In this document: positions 1 to 11,562 of the stretch, piece after piece
How the letters are laid out: each line of letters opens with the position of its first letter
Numbering within the stretch: position 1 is the stretch's first letter
Assembly (NCBI GenBank): GCA_029204225.1
Contig: CM055103.1
Location: 50,631,470 to 50,695,469 of the forward strand
DNA: 64,000 nucleotides
From: Diphasiastrum complanatum
Taxonomy: Eukaryota > Streptophyta > Lycopodiopsida > Lycopodiales > Lycopodiaceae
Reading direction: 5' to 3'
The notes under the pieces: generated by a model
What the model was told of the DNA's origin: nothing
What the model saw: the letters and a program-made list of their open reading frames with translations, nothing else
The model's database searches: none
Program-made: the position numbers and the translations under genes

Positions 1-110
1 AGCTAATCCAATGCTAAATTTGGCCTAATCACTTAATTACAAAGGTAAAATGAGTGGTTTTGATAGAGGACCCCCAAACCTCAAGATAGATGACTTTTGC
101 AATGTTCACA
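1..110 (-). mobile_element. Partial 3' LTR of a Ty1/copia element, cut by the window edge
   Basis: Read on the minus strand, a purine tract (TTAAGGAGGAG, complement at 111-121) is followed by TGTGAACATTG, the usual arrangement of polypurine tract and 3' LTR start. The RNase H tail lies just upstream, at 122-300. The LTR runs off the left edge, so its far end and target duplication cannot be seen. Confidence 0.55.
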
Positions 111-330
111 CTCCTCCTTAAAAGAAATCTATCTATTTCAACATAGATTTTGAAATCAAGCCAAGATTAGATCTAAATTTGACAAAAGCACTGAGCAATG
201 TTTTGGTGAGTAGATCCGCAATACAAGAAGATGATCCAATATGCTCCAAGATGATCTCTCCTCGAATAACCTATCTCAATGTGCTTGCTGTGAAAAAATC
301 AGATCCAAAACATACTTAATGGATCAATAG
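111..330 (-). pseudogene. Copia RNase H C-terminal remnant plus polypurine tract
   Basis: Minus-strand translation gives SKHIEI, then RDHL, and after a frameshift ADLLTK followed by KFRSNLGL. This is the standard C-terminal end of copia RNase H (SKHIEIRYHF..RD..., then ADILTK, then KF...LG). Frameshifts and stops show it is dead. It belongs with the LTR end at 1-110. Confidence 0.6.
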
Positions 331-1690
331 GATCTTGGCTAAATTTGGGTGCACACCTAGATTCATCTACAAGCTAGAAATCATGCATTTACCATGCTAG
401 AACTTGGAAATACATGAATATCTGAGAGCTATCTACAACATCCATAATGTCGCTTGTCCACTTGACCTAAACTTGCCCTAAAATAGCAACTTCTAGGTAC
501 TTTACCGAAAACCTAGTTTGACGTAACTAGATGCAATGTATCCACAGTAGCTAATAGAAGTAGCTCCAAATTTGATCTTATTCACTTATATACTTTTTAA
601 AAATAGTAAGAACACTATTTTTAGGCCTTATTGATATTAAGAAATATATCTCTAAGTTGAGATTTCACTTTGGCCTCCAAATTGCCAAATTAAACAAACT
701 AAACTAGTTGACATTTTTCACACTCCCTCTTCAACTAGTTTTACCACACAACTTTGATCCATCTTAAGAATGATCTCCATCCTAAGAATAGACCTCCTTC
801 TATGGTTGTATGATAGCTTTCATGATTGATATATATAATAGTGTCCACATTGGATGCTGCACTATTTCTTACATCAATTTTACATATCAAGATGAAAAAA
901 AAACCAACATAGAATGTAACATAGAATCATAATGAATGAATTCCTCCATGATTCCACCTTTGATATCTCTAGAAAATAACAACAACCAAGAAACAAATGT
1001 GAGTGATAACCATTTTCTTGCATGTATCCTCCATTTTTGTCCTTCCTTGATATGTCCCCACCATAAAACTCCATGAATGAGCATCTATCGCCATCTTGCC
1101 ACAAGATATCCTCAACACTTGAGAACTTAGACATGAATGAGTGATATAATGAGCCTCCCTTAGCTTCATTTCCATCAACAAAACCAGCCAAGAATGCTAG
1201 TACAACTCTAACATCAAAATGATGCAAAACAATATATCTAGTTTCACCATTTCTTGACAATTTGCACACATTCACATGAAATTGCTCAAACATGAGATAG
1301 AACAAGTAAAGTAAACTTGAACAACACTTCCTTGGTGGTTCCTTAACCTTACTTTACTCTTCAATAACCTCCAAAAACATATCCAAAGTATCTTTGCCAC
1401 TTGACTTCCCTTTGATGCTCTTGACTAGGCTCTCCAAATTGCCACCTCTCCTTTTGTGTTGTTCAAGCCCTTCAAGATCAACTTCTTGATCTTACACTTC
1501 AACATCAAAGTCATTGAACAATACTTATTTTACAGATCCATTAGTTGCCTGCAATCCATGAAAAACACCATTCACTTTTTTTAGCATAATCTACACAAGA
1601 AGATGAACCAAAACATGTGAGTAAGAAAAGTTTGTACCTTCAAACTTGCTTACCCTTCTCATCATATGTAAGCCTAGATGGATTTTTCCT
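331..1690. other. AT-rich stretch, no gene recognised
   Basis: I recognise nothing with confidence. A 141-codon open frame lies on the minus strand at 880-1305; its product is hydrophobic near the C-terminus and matches no family I know. Overlapping frames of similar quality make chance likely. It may be the untranslated part of one of the flanking retroelements. Confidence 0.3.
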
Positions 1691-1694
1691 TTGC

Positions 1695-2690
1695 CTTGAG
1701 GATCATCTTAGAACTTGACTTGGAGAGGAATATCCACCATCACCATCCAAATAACCATCTTCATATCCATAAAAAATGTTAGATTTGATAAACAATAGTC
1801 CAATGCTTCCATTTACATTAACTGTAGAAATCTTATCCGACGGATGTACAAAATTACTGCCAAATAAAGTAACTACCTTATCATCCTCCTTGAAAGTGAG
1901 AACATGCTTCTCAAAATCAAATATCAGACAAGGCGATTTACTAAATAACCATTCGTATCCCAAAATTAAATCAGTACGGGCTAGGTCTAAAACAAGAAAA
2001 GCAGCTAATTCTCTATGTCTCTGTATCATCACTGGGAGATTTGGGACTTTTACATGCCAACTCTCCAACTCTGCTCCTGAAGCTAGATAAACTTTGTATC
2101 TATGATTGCTGGCTTTAGTTTCCAAGTTGAGTTTCTACACAAGATGAGAATTAATAAAATTATGAGTAGAACCACTGTCCAATAGAATACTCACTTCTTG
2201 ATCTTTAACTGTGCCAGTTAAATGAAAAAGTTCATTAGGCAAGAAAGAAATAGTACTGAAACCAGAGACTTACCATTACCCCCTGGGATTCAATCATGTC
2301 TATCGACATTTTTTTCTTTTCTGGACAAACCACTTCTTCCCCTTCTTGGTTTTTAAGCGGTTGGAATTTGCACAAATTGCTTCCTGGATGCCACCACCGT
2401 GGAATCATATGCTTTCGAAATCCAAAACTCATCCTCGAGGCTTTGAAACACATTTCGCTTGCATTTGTTTGGATAGTCGATAGGCAAACCTAGGACAAAC
2501 TACCATAGAGCCAACTTTGCATCGAATGATGGTACCTTGTTCCAAAGGTCCATGAATTTCTGGATATAAGAGTCCAAGCTCTTAGTACCCAGTTTGCAGC
2601 TCACAAATTTCAAGTAGTAGTCAATGTCATCCACTATTACGAAAGCTTTTTTAAAGACTTCCGCAAAAGCATCCTAGGTAATAGGCTTCA
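1695..2690 (-). pseudogene. Ty3/gypsy gag-protease remnant
   Basis: Two gypsy polyprotein pieces are read on the minus strand. From about 2690 to 2460 comes a retrotransposon gag segment (LDSYIQKFMDLWNKV, then FVLGLPIDYPNKC), with one stop where a residue is expected. From about 2240 to 1703 comes the retropepsin: the active-site motif LLDSGSTHNFI near 2190-2160, a stop, then an open 140-codon frame with the flap and C-terminal part (LARTDLILGYEWL). DSG is the catalytic aspartate motif of gypsy proteases, and D-L-I-L-G-x-x-W-L is diagnostic of the family. Reverse transcriptase and integrase do not follow, so the copy is truncated downstream. Confidence 0.7.
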
Positions 2691-3040
2691 CCGGTGAAAC
2701 TTGCCACCACGAGACCCTTTGCCTCATAAAAACAACATGACACTCCTTGTGCTCCTTTGCTTCATCAAAAGTTCTTGGTTCTTGAGCTTTGAGCATGGAA
2801 CCCATTAGGGCTAGATTCATCTCTAATCTTGCAAGAGGTTTCTGATTTCTGCTTGACCTTCTAAGCCCTCCCTGCTCGCTAGATTCGGAAGTATCTCCCT
2901 TCTGAGCATCACTTGTGACTGATAAGTACCATTTAGGTACTCTCTTAAGGATTTCAGCATCAAACTTGCCTTTGTCCATTGGATCTTCCACATCAAAATC
3001 CACTTCTTTCTTGACCTATACTTTTGCTCCCTCATCAAAA
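2691..3040 (-). pseudogene. Copia integrase-RT linker fragment
   Basis: The minus-strand frame contains RRSSRNQKPLARLEMNLAL and EPRTFDEAKEHKE. This matches the linker between integrase and reverse transcriptase in copia Pol (R-R-S-x-R ... E-P-x-x-F-x-E-A). It is fused directly to the gypsy gag segment at 2690, so two different elements meet here. No RT follows. Confidence 0.55.
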
Positions 3041-3838
3041 GGTTCAGTGATTAACTGTGATCTATTTATATAAGAAAATGTGAGGATTCTTAAGATAATG
3101 AGTAATTCTTGATCAATTGGGTGAGTCAAGAATTTAGATCTGTTGGTTGAACTCTAAATTTCTTTACTCCAATGCATACTTGAGATTGTGTGGATCTCAC
3201 AGGCATTTTCATTAAGTAATTGCTTACTTATGAGGAATTTGCTTACCTTACAGATTGTAGTCTTTAAGTGCTTGTGTGCAAAGTTCAGTCTATATCTCCA
3301 GATTTATAGGAGATAGATAAATCTATTAAGATACATATAGTTGTTGATTTCATGCATATGATGCTAGAAATGGGACTGTTAACTCATTAGTGAGTTATAA
3401 TTGTCTGAGACTGATGGATCTCCTAGAGATTTTAGATGACTGAATTGTGGTATTTTAGAATATTTAAATATTCTAAGAATATTTGTACCAAGAAGCCTTA
3501 TTTTCTGCAAGAAATTGACATGGAATTTCTTCAGCTTTCGGATTTGATTTTTGAAACCAGTGTTTCATGTAATTGGGATTACATGAAGGTGATGAATTTT
3601 TTTTGAATAAGATCAACCCATTTGGAAGATTTATAGCTTAGTGTATCTTTTGGAATTTGAGCTAATATTCATGAGTAGGGGCAAGCAATTGAAGAATTGT
3701 CGCATCTCTGAGTACTTATTCAAATGGAAAGATCAGACTAAGAATAATGACTCATGGGTAAGAATTGAAAGCTTAAGGAATAGTTTCATGTTTTCTTTCC
3801 CCGTTCTGAGGACAGAACCTGTTTAAGGGAGGAAGAAT
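3041..3838 (+). pseudogene. Decayed chromovirus (gypsy) 3' end with chromodomain and polypurine tract
   Basis: Most of the stretch is AT-rich and unreadable. The last part, 3641-3826, translates to a frame containing NCRISEYLFKWKDQ and ends RTEPV. This is the chromodomain-like end of plant chromovirus integrase (x-EYLVKWKG-x). The frame stops at 3826 and is followed by the purine run AAGGGAGGAAGAA up to 3838, directly against the LTR start TGTTATGGCC at 3839. The order integrase end, polypurine tract, LTR fits the plus-strand 3' end of a gypsy element. Confidence 0.6.
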
Positions 3839-4041
3839 GTTATGGCCATATTCAGTAAAAAATATGAAATAGTCCTAATATGGTAGATTGGCCCTCCAGT
3901 GTTCGAGATTATTGGTCACGCCTAGATTTTATTCCACATCAAAGCCTGTTGGTGACTAATGAACTTGAGAGGACCCAGACACTCTAATTGAGATATATGG
4001 AGTAGTGCATGTACGTGTGACCGATATAGGCAGGAGGTATG

Positions 4042-4632
4042 TGTTAGGGGTGGGATTGGAACTTGAGACCTTTGGGATAAAACACATACTTCATAACCAC
4101 TAATCTCAAAACCATATGGTGATGAGCGTGTATAAGCCATTCCGTATATGTTGCATGTTAAGGCTCCCAAATCCCCTAACACTATTCCCCCCCCCCCCCC
4201 CCCCGAGAAGAAGCAAGTTCCACCAAGCGACCTACTTTTATTGGGTTTATTGCACTTCTTTGGATTCCATTCTCTCATGGGGTTGGCTTCCCAAGGTGGA
4301 TATCTGTAGAGGGCTTCCCAATTATGAATGTTGTCTAATGGCTCAACAACTTTTTTGGGCGAGTTTTTTTTTTTCCGGGTCCATATGATCGTCCGTACCG
4401 TTTGTACAATTCGTCTGTATGACCTTTCGTACCATCCGTACAATGTCCGCGTAGGCCAAGCAACGTAGGTGCAAAGGAAACGGAACCAAAGGTGTTAGGA
4501 GTGGGATTGGAACTTGAGACCTTTGGGATACAACACATACTTCGCAGCCACTAACCTCAAAACCATATGATGATGAGAGTGTGTAAGCCATTCCATACAT
4601 GTTGCATCTTAAGGCTCCCAAATCCCCTAACA
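4042..4632 (-). mobile_element. TRIM (miniature LTR retrotransposon) with tRNA-like LTRs, copy 1
   Basis: Two direct repeats of 140 bp (4042-4181 and 4493-4632) begin TGTTAGG and end CCTAACA. They enclose 311 bp without a recognisable coding frame. The element is flanked by the 5-bp duplication GTATG (4037-4041 and 4633-4637), and the related LTR at 41365 lacks the insert, so the borders are firm. On the minus strand each LTR carries A-box-like (GATTAGTGGTTATG) and B-box-like (AAGTTCCAATCC) motifs spaced as in a tRNA gene. A run of 18 G on the minus strand next to the left LTR could serve as polypurine tract, which favours minus orientation. I see no clear primer binding site. Confidence 0.8.
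4187..4204. repeat. Poly-C run (18 C)
   Basis: A homopolymer of C inside the TRIM, six bases from its left LTR. Read on the minus strand it is poly-G abutting the putative 3' LTR. It is also a likely site of sequencing-length error. Confidence 0.9.
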
Positions 4633-4817
4633 GTATGCATGAAGAGCTATGATCTATTTATAGTTAACCTGCATGGGGATTGCATGTGGTCATGCACATG
4701 ATCCTACTCTCTATATATTGAGGTAGTGATCATCCCATCAATGACTTTGGTCTAGGTCACCAGATGAGCTCTTCTCCTCTTGCTATCACATGGCATGGCT
4801 TGGGGGCTAGATCCAGG

Positions 4818-5720
4818 AGGAAACTCCAGGAGGAATAAAAACATCTCTAGAAATCACAGGCTTTTGTGCATTTGTGTCATACATCTTGTTGTATGCCTTG
4901 GCCTTCTCATCATATCCATGGAAAATACACCTAGTAGCCTTTGCATCCAATTTCCTTCGCTTCCCAATAGGAATATTAACATAAGCATCACAACCAAATA
5001 CTCTCAAATGAGAAATATTAGGTTTCTTTCCAATAAAAGCTTCATGAGGTGTCTTACCTTCCATCAGATTTTATAGGATACCAATTCAGGATGTGCATAG
5101 CTGTGCTGCAAGCTTCTGCCCAAAAGATGTTTGGCAAACCCTTGCTTTTGAGCATCGCCCTTGCCATCTCAACAATGGATCTATTCTTTCGTTTTGCAAC
5201 TCCGTTTTGCTGTGGTGAATAAGGTCTTGTAGTCTGCCTCTTGATTTCTTGATCCTTGCAAAAATCAATAAATTCTATCGAAAAATATTCACCACCTCCA
5301 TCAAATCTCAAAGTCTTGATATAACATCATGTTTGCTTTTCAACTAATGCCTTGAATTCTCTAAACTTAGCAAATGCATATGATTTCTTGCTTATGAAAT
5401 AAATCCAAATGCATCTGCTATAATCATCAATGAAGGTAATAAAGTAATAGCAGCCACTAAGGGATCTAGTCTGCATTGGTCCACATAAATCACTGTGGAC
5501 AAGATTGAGGATGCGATTGGCACTCCTTGCTCCAATTTTGGGAAACCTCTCTCTGTGTTGTTTTTCCAAAATGCAACCTTCACAAATTTTTCTTTCAAAA
5601 GAAATATCAGACAATACAATAACTAGATTACCCCTTTTGAGAATCTGTAAACTTTGAGCACTAATATGGCCAAATCATTGATGCCAAAGATCACTTTGAC
5701 TATCAACAACATCTCTAACT
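4818..5720 (-). pseudogene. Copia GAG-pre-integrase and integrase core, inactivated
   Basis: Three overlapping minus-strand frames together give the copia integrase. A degenerate zinc-binding pre-integrase part (WHQ-FGH, then CEGCILEKQ) lies at about 5710-5560. The core has the first Asp in VHSDLCGPM and FIDDYSR, the second in RFDGGGEYF, and then SPQQNGVAKRKN. The C-terminal part is HLRVFGCDAYVNIP. The third catalytic residue, normally Glu in NGVAERKN, is Lys here. A frame break lies between 5327 and 5311. The fragment joins the truncated gypsy LTR at about 4817. Confidence 0.8.
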
Positions 5721-6696
5721 GATAAGTTGATGACATGCTTTCTGTTTTCTCCTGTCAAATGCCCGTTGATCTTCGTCATTTAATGGCCTTGTCTCTTCAC
5801 CTGTCACGATTCCTCATAGCTCTTTTTCCATCAAAACGTTCTTTAGTTTGAAATTTCCAAACTGCGTAGTTGCCTCTTTCCAATTTGCTTGACTCATTAA
5901 GGACGCTCTCATTTAGAGTTGCCATTACTAGATAGATGAGTCCGGATAGCAAAAAAAAATGGCTCTATTTAAGCACACAACTTGTCTCCAAATGTATCAC
6001 ACCACAGAACCGTACCACCTTGGTTGTACACCTGATATTGGTTCAACGCGCTGGTGTACGACCGCTCGGGATCTTCTTGGGCTTGCGCGTGTTGATCTGA
6101 TATTAGTATGGATATGCGATATCGATTCGGCGCGTGGGTGTACGACCGCTCGATATTTTCTTTAGCTCTCGCACGTTGAATTAATATTAGTACGGATCAA
6201 GATGAAAAGTAGAGGCAATATAAGAATTTATAGAGGGAATATTCTAGATTCTCCACTTTTGAAGCGTTTGATCGTTCAAACAAACAAAGATAAGTAATGT
6301 GAAAAGTATGAAGCCTTATAACTCTGAGTGGCAGTACTAGACATTGTCTAGTGTGATATGCAGTTGCCCAAATAATCAAATGAGAGATTTCTTGGCAAAA
6401 CTCTCTCATAAATGGCACTTTTTATAAAAACTAGGAAGTATTGTAAAAATCTCCCCACTCAACAGATTTTCAATCTGTTTGATGCTACTCTAGCCTTTCT
6501 GATGCCTCCAGAACTGTGTCTTCGAATTCGTTCCCCACTGATGATTCTGAGCTCCAAAACCTGCAAAATACCCCAAGGAAGGATTTCTTTCAGCCATTTC
6601 TGTCTCTCCAAGCTTTCACCTCCTATGAAGGAATTTCTCACTTCATTGCGGAGCCTGTGACAACCTGTATCCACTGATCAGGCATGCAGGACTATC
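5721..6696 (-). mobile_element. Decayed 5' internal part of the same copia element
   Basis: This stretch lies between the integrase fragment and the primer site at 6697-6710, where gag and protease should be. No gag zinc knuckle or protease motif is readable. It includes a tandem duplication at 6034-6198. Assignment rests on position only. Confidence 0.4.
6034..6198. repeat. Two-copy tandem repeat, about 84-bp unit
   Basis: Two consecutive units (6034-6114 and 6118-6198) share GGTGTACGACCGCTCG and end in GATATTAGTATGG or AATATTAGTACGG. The second unit has diverged. Confidence 0.75.
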
Positions 6697-6710
6697 GGGC
6701 TCTGATACCA
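6697..6710 (-). other. Retrotransposon primer binding site (initiator Met tRNA)
   Basis: On the minus strand this reads TGGTATCAGAGCCC, complementary to the 3' end of plant initiator methionine tRNA, the usual primer of plant LTR elements. It directly abuts the LTR end at 6711. Confidence 0.85.
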
Positions 6711-6917
6711 TGTCAATATTCAGATAAGCAACATCAATCATTCACCACAAGGCGGAAGAAGAACACACACTATCACACCTCACACTCACTGTTGCATATT
6801 GAATGTAAAATGTACAAATAGACCATGAACCCTGATAGAGAGAGAGAGAGAGAACAAACCTAGGAGTAGACTAATAGACTAGCCTACGACTAATTACAAA
6901 CGGTAACAGCTGTCAAC
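6711..6917 (-). mobile_element. Probable 5' LTR of the minus-strand copia element
   Basis: The plus-strand sequence starts TGTCAATATTC next to the primer site and plausibly ends TGTCAACA near 6917, giving TG...CA ends in either reading. It contains a short AG run. The outer border is a guess, because no second LTR is present to compare. Confidence 0.45.
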
Positions 6918-9900
6918 AATAAAGTACATCGTGAGCAGTAACAATGAAGTGTAATAATAAAGTTTATCATTCATTTCGATTTGAAATGATTATGTCTAAA
7001 CCCGTTTGCTAGCATGGCATTTTTTTTTATGTTGCATGTAGATACATTTTTAGCTTGGTGAAGGCAAAAAAACTAGATAAATGTCTTCTTATTTTAAATT
7101 GTGGACTCAAAAGTCCAATATGGAGAGTGCATGTACAACGACAAATACCATTCTAGCTTGAGTGACTGGGAGCTGGCTAATAATCCTTGATGGATAGACT
7201 TCTCTATTGGTGCATGCACTGATGATGAGAAAGAAAGCTTCAACTTGCATATTAGTGACGCTTTATGTAGTCCTGTTGTAGATAGTGAGGTTCCTCATGT
7301 TGATTTGGAGATGGGGGCCACACTAGAGACAATAGATTGAGAGAAACTGACATTCAAATTGAAGAACAAGTACCCATGCAACGTCTTTTGAAGTTGGATC
7401 GCAAGGATGCAGAGACAACAAACTGTGGTGACAAGTACTATGCCATCCGCTAAGCGAGTGCGAGACTCACCAGAATACATCCGTCCATCGCTCGCTTTGT
7501 CAAAGTCTAGTAGCAAGGTCGAATTGTTTTGTTTTGTGATTCTTTCATGTACAAGATATGTATTGCAATTTAGTTGTTGATTGGTTATGTGCTATATATG
7601 CCCTCATTGTTTTTTTTTTTTTTTTTTTGGCGTTGTGTCAGATATTCACCATTTGCAGGGACATTATGAATGTTTCCAGATGTGCATCCAAAAAGACTAT
7701 TGCTAGCGAGATGCAAAGCTTGCTTTCGCACTTGCAAGAAATTTGCAAGGGTACATAGATCAGACGAGGTAAGAGCATTGGTGCCGACATGGTTTTGTTG
7801 GATTTTCCTACGAATATAGTGCTCTGACAATGTTCCATTGTGGAATACAGTTGAGGATGCACTATTCAAGGCATCTCTCCACTTCACATCAGCTATTCTA
7901 GATGACACATGAGTGGTTTGTTGCATTGTTGGAGTAGACCACATGAGCTGACAAAATTTGTTAGAAAATGTGGATTGAGAGTGCTAAGACACGCTATCCT
8001 GCATGAAATTGATAAGTTTGGCACCACAACTATGCAGATTCAGGTAAGCAACAACGTAAAATTTTGGTTGTTTTACATCACATCAACTTAGAGTGAATAT
8101 CTAGTAACTTATTGTGTGTTTTTTGACCAATGTTGACTTGGTCCTCAATTTTTAAAGTTCTATATAGGTGGAGGTGATATGGGACTATTCGATGCTACAA
8201 ATTGAGAATGAATAATATGTCTTTAATCTAGATAGAAACTTTGAGTCAAGTTCAAGACCCTGAGTTGAATACAAACTATGAGGAGTGGTCATGAATATGT
8301 TGGCTAGTCTGAATGTGGTTAGGTTTGTTTTGTAATTTTGGGTGAAGTAGATGTTTTCAAGTTGAAGCCAATCTCAAGTTTGCATGAAGTTCAATGTTTT
8401 ATGGTCTATGTAGGTGGAAGTTCAATGGTATTTGTTCATCAATATATTTGGTGCAGCAGTTCGCAGACATGTACGTCAATGTGTTGGTACCGTAAATCGG
8501 AGACATATACATCAATGTGTCCAGTATCGTGATTCTAGTATTTCTGATGTTATAGAAATGCATCTTTTTTTAGCTAGCCATGAGTAGTAATTTTTGTGCA
8601 AAAAAACTCGCAAATCTCGCTTTCCATTTACTCGCAAAATGTTTGGACTCACATTAAAGCTACATCGATTTACTCATTCTAACCCTGCATAACCTTCTAT
8701 CATTTTTAATCTAGTTGGGCCTCTTTGGGGAGTGATGAGTTGGAAGGGTAGGCCTCAACATCAAATAGCATTTTCTCATGTTGTCCAACAAAACATTTAT
8801 ATATTTAAAAAGTTTACTTTATTTTGATTCGAGCCAAGCTACATCATGTAGAACACTTATATTTTCTATGGTCTACATGGCAACACAAATGGTTTTAGAG
8901 TAGTGCAAGGCCTACTTCTAAATCCATTTATAGATTTTTTTGAGGCCTTCTCACATTTGATTGAAACGTGATTTTCAAGTATCAAGTTGGTACCTCTTAG
9001 ATTCTATCACATAGGCATCTTGATTGTTGTGTTTAAGTGTAATGTCTTTGGGTGCCACTTTGGCCATTGAGCCAAATCCATGGGTGCAACCATATCAGTG
9101 CTTCTTCTCGGTGACAAAAGTAAAGTTGGTACTCAAGTCATGTATGTCAAAAATTGGAACCAAGAATATAAGTGTTGTTCTTACATGTTGGGTAGTCACA
9201 AGACCCATGGCATATACAGAGGCCTTTGCTCGTGGCCCCTTTCTAAGCTACATCTCTGACATCCCCCACCCTTAATAAGCCAGCACAAAAAGAGCCACTA
9301 TAGCAACTCTACATGTTGTGGAGCCTCTTGGGGTTGCAAGAAAAACCTAACCTTATATCATGTCATTATATGATTGATTACGTTTGTGGAAATGCTGGGT
9401 TCTCACACCATTGAGATATCTCCTCCAAGATTAATATAATAAGAATCATGAGGCTTGAGTGACGATTTTTCCTATATGATCTACCGGCAAGCCCCTTTGC
9501 TTGGCCCTTTCACTTGCCACCCACTTTTTGAATCTTGGCAAGTGAGTTGACGACGAGCAATGGACCACCCTTTTTCACATTTGGTTGATAAGTATTAAAT
9601 GAAGTGTGACAATATGATTGGCCCATTTGAATCTTGACAGATGATTGGTCCATTTTATTTATTAAGGTCTTGTGTTTTGAAAAGCAAGTATGAACTTTTT
9701 CATGTTAAAAGGTTGAAAGGTGCTATCAGGCTTTTTCTCATGCAATCAAATTTCAATTGAAAGTTCAAATTGAAATGCATTTCGTTGAAAGGAATATCGG
9801 AAATGAAGGGCTGGGAGACTTCAAAATGCAGACCAACATGCTAGGGGGACATTGCCCGGGCCAAACAACGGTCTTGGGTCCTTGCCATGTCATGTCATCT

Positions 9901-9937
9901 TGTTGCCAATAGTGACAAGTGAATGTTAATGTGAAAG
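6918..9937. other. AT-rich intergenic stretch, nothing recognised
   Basis: Only short open frames occur, on both strands, and none shows a known motif. A T-rich run lies at 7611-7628. The stretch may hold decayed transposon sequence. Confidence 0.4.
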
Positions 9938-10010
9938 GGTGGGAGTCCCATTTTTTTTTTGGTGGACCAATGGAAGAACTCTATTTTAAATTTGGGACTT
10001 GCCAAATAGT
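9938..10010 (+). repeat. Dispersed repeat, copy 1
   Basis: GTGGGAGTCCCATTTTT, then GACCAATGGAAGAACTC and ATTTGGGACTTGC, are repeated with substitutions at 44328-44398. The element type is not clear from two short copies. Confidence 0.6.
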
Positions 10011-11562
10011 GTGAAATGGGCCTAATAAACTGGCCATGTGGGTAACCCAATTAACCCAATTTCAGTTGTAAATTTTTTATGAGAAATTTAATTGATTTGT
10101 AGGCATTTCTACAAGAAGTCCTGGATGGTGACGATATCACTAAAATCATGGAGATAAATTAGGAATGGCATTGGCGTTGCACACTGCACAATCCTAATCA
10201 CGACAAGTATTGATCACATGTCTTCTAAGTTCTTTGTGCATGATCCATGATCTCATCAGGCATCAGAAAAGAGCGCCTCAGAAGTAGCCTGTGTGATCGT
10301 GCACGCATGATTTTATGTGCAGCAGATGAGATCTCCTCAGATGTAGCCGGTGTTAGCCTGCATAGACTAAGAAATTTAATACCCATTTTCAACAACGATA
10401 ATATTAATGCACATCTTCACATCGGTTTTGATTACCACCAGTTTGATGCACATTGACCCATTGCTTTTCATCTTTTTGCTGTTTGTTCACGTTGTCACGG
10501 CAGTTGAGACTCGAGAAATGCCAATCGATTTCAAACTAGTTCATTTTATAGCTCAGAATGATTCAAGTCGATTTGGAAGATTCTTATCATAGAAAACTAG
10601 AACGCGAAGCTCACGATTATCAGTTATCTCCTGTGCAATAGTCACCTGGATTGGAATAGGAGTAATGATTTTAATGACTCCAATAACTCCACTGTCATTG
10701 TCACTACTGATAATCATTTACTTATTGATATAGCTTTTCTTTCTGTGCTCAGAGTCTTTCTGTGCTCAGAGCCTCAGACTGAGGTATTCAGAAGTAGTTT
10801 ACAGTGGGACTGGTGGTAGTCTGTAGATAAAGCCAAACTGATAAAGAGATTACTGACAAGTTTTGCCGGTACGTTCCTGGCAAAACTATCACCAACAGCC
10901 AAACTGTTTGTAGTTCTTGAGTACTTTGTACAAAGACGCTAGAAAGGTGTACTGAGGTTTACGGGTTCACTTATTAGTAGGAAAGACAGGTGCAAGCCGG
11001 ATTTACCTCTAATTTAGCGGATTCACCGACTGACAGGTGCCTTCAAAATCAGGAAAATCAGCGACCTGAAGTCAAAAAATAGATATATGTCTATCTAATA
11101 ATTTATATAGAAGTGATCAGTTGACGCGATTACTGTTAGGTGATAGGACTTCATTTGTTAGCGAGACGGATTATGGATGAATATAGAAAGCTAAAGTGGA
11201 AGTAAGGAAGTAGAAGTAACTGTTAGATATCTCTTGAATTTATAGTATATAATCCATCAGATTAGCAAATACCCATTCGCCAAAAGGCAAAGTGTGGGCA
11301 CACGCAATAATCCTATATCATTTCAATCGTAAGAGTCCTGAATCTGATGTAACTTTAGCTACCTAAAATCGATGAAATGAAGCACAAAATAAATGCTTCA
11401 TCGATTTTTGAAGTATCTTAAGCTGATTGCAGTGAGTTATATCCTGAGCCAGGCCATTATAAGAAAAATCTCGGTATTTTTCTTGAGAATGAAAGAAGCA
11501 ATATTGAAGATCTTCATTCAAGCAGGTAGTATTCAAAAACGCATTTGTAGGTTGTAACAGAG
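10011..11562. other. Region upstream of the GT92 gene
   Basis: No convincing gene. Two small frames at 10247-10592 show no recognisable motif. The promoter and 5' UTR of the glycosyltransferase should lie in the last few hundred bases; I cannot place a confident TATA box. ATTATAAGAAA near 11457 is the best candidate, about 100 bp before the start codon. Confidence 0.35.

Larger units (their letters stand above)
3839..4817 (+). mobile_element. 3' LTR of a gypsy element, interrupted by a TRIM and truncated
   Basis: This LTR starts TGTTATGGCCATATTC and is closely similar to the one starting at 41365. Without the inserted TRIM (4042-4632 plus one copy of GTATG), about 385 bp remain of a family length near 480 bp. 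It breaks off after GATCCAGG near 4817, where the homologous LTR continues for another 110 bp or so. Beyond that point a minus-strand copia integrase begins. Confidence 0.75.

Noticed and set aside
3922-4621. Overlapping minus-strand frames of 67-173 codons
   Set aside because: They read through the gypsy LTR, the TRIM and its poly-C run; the repeated peptide comes from the two TRIM LTRs.
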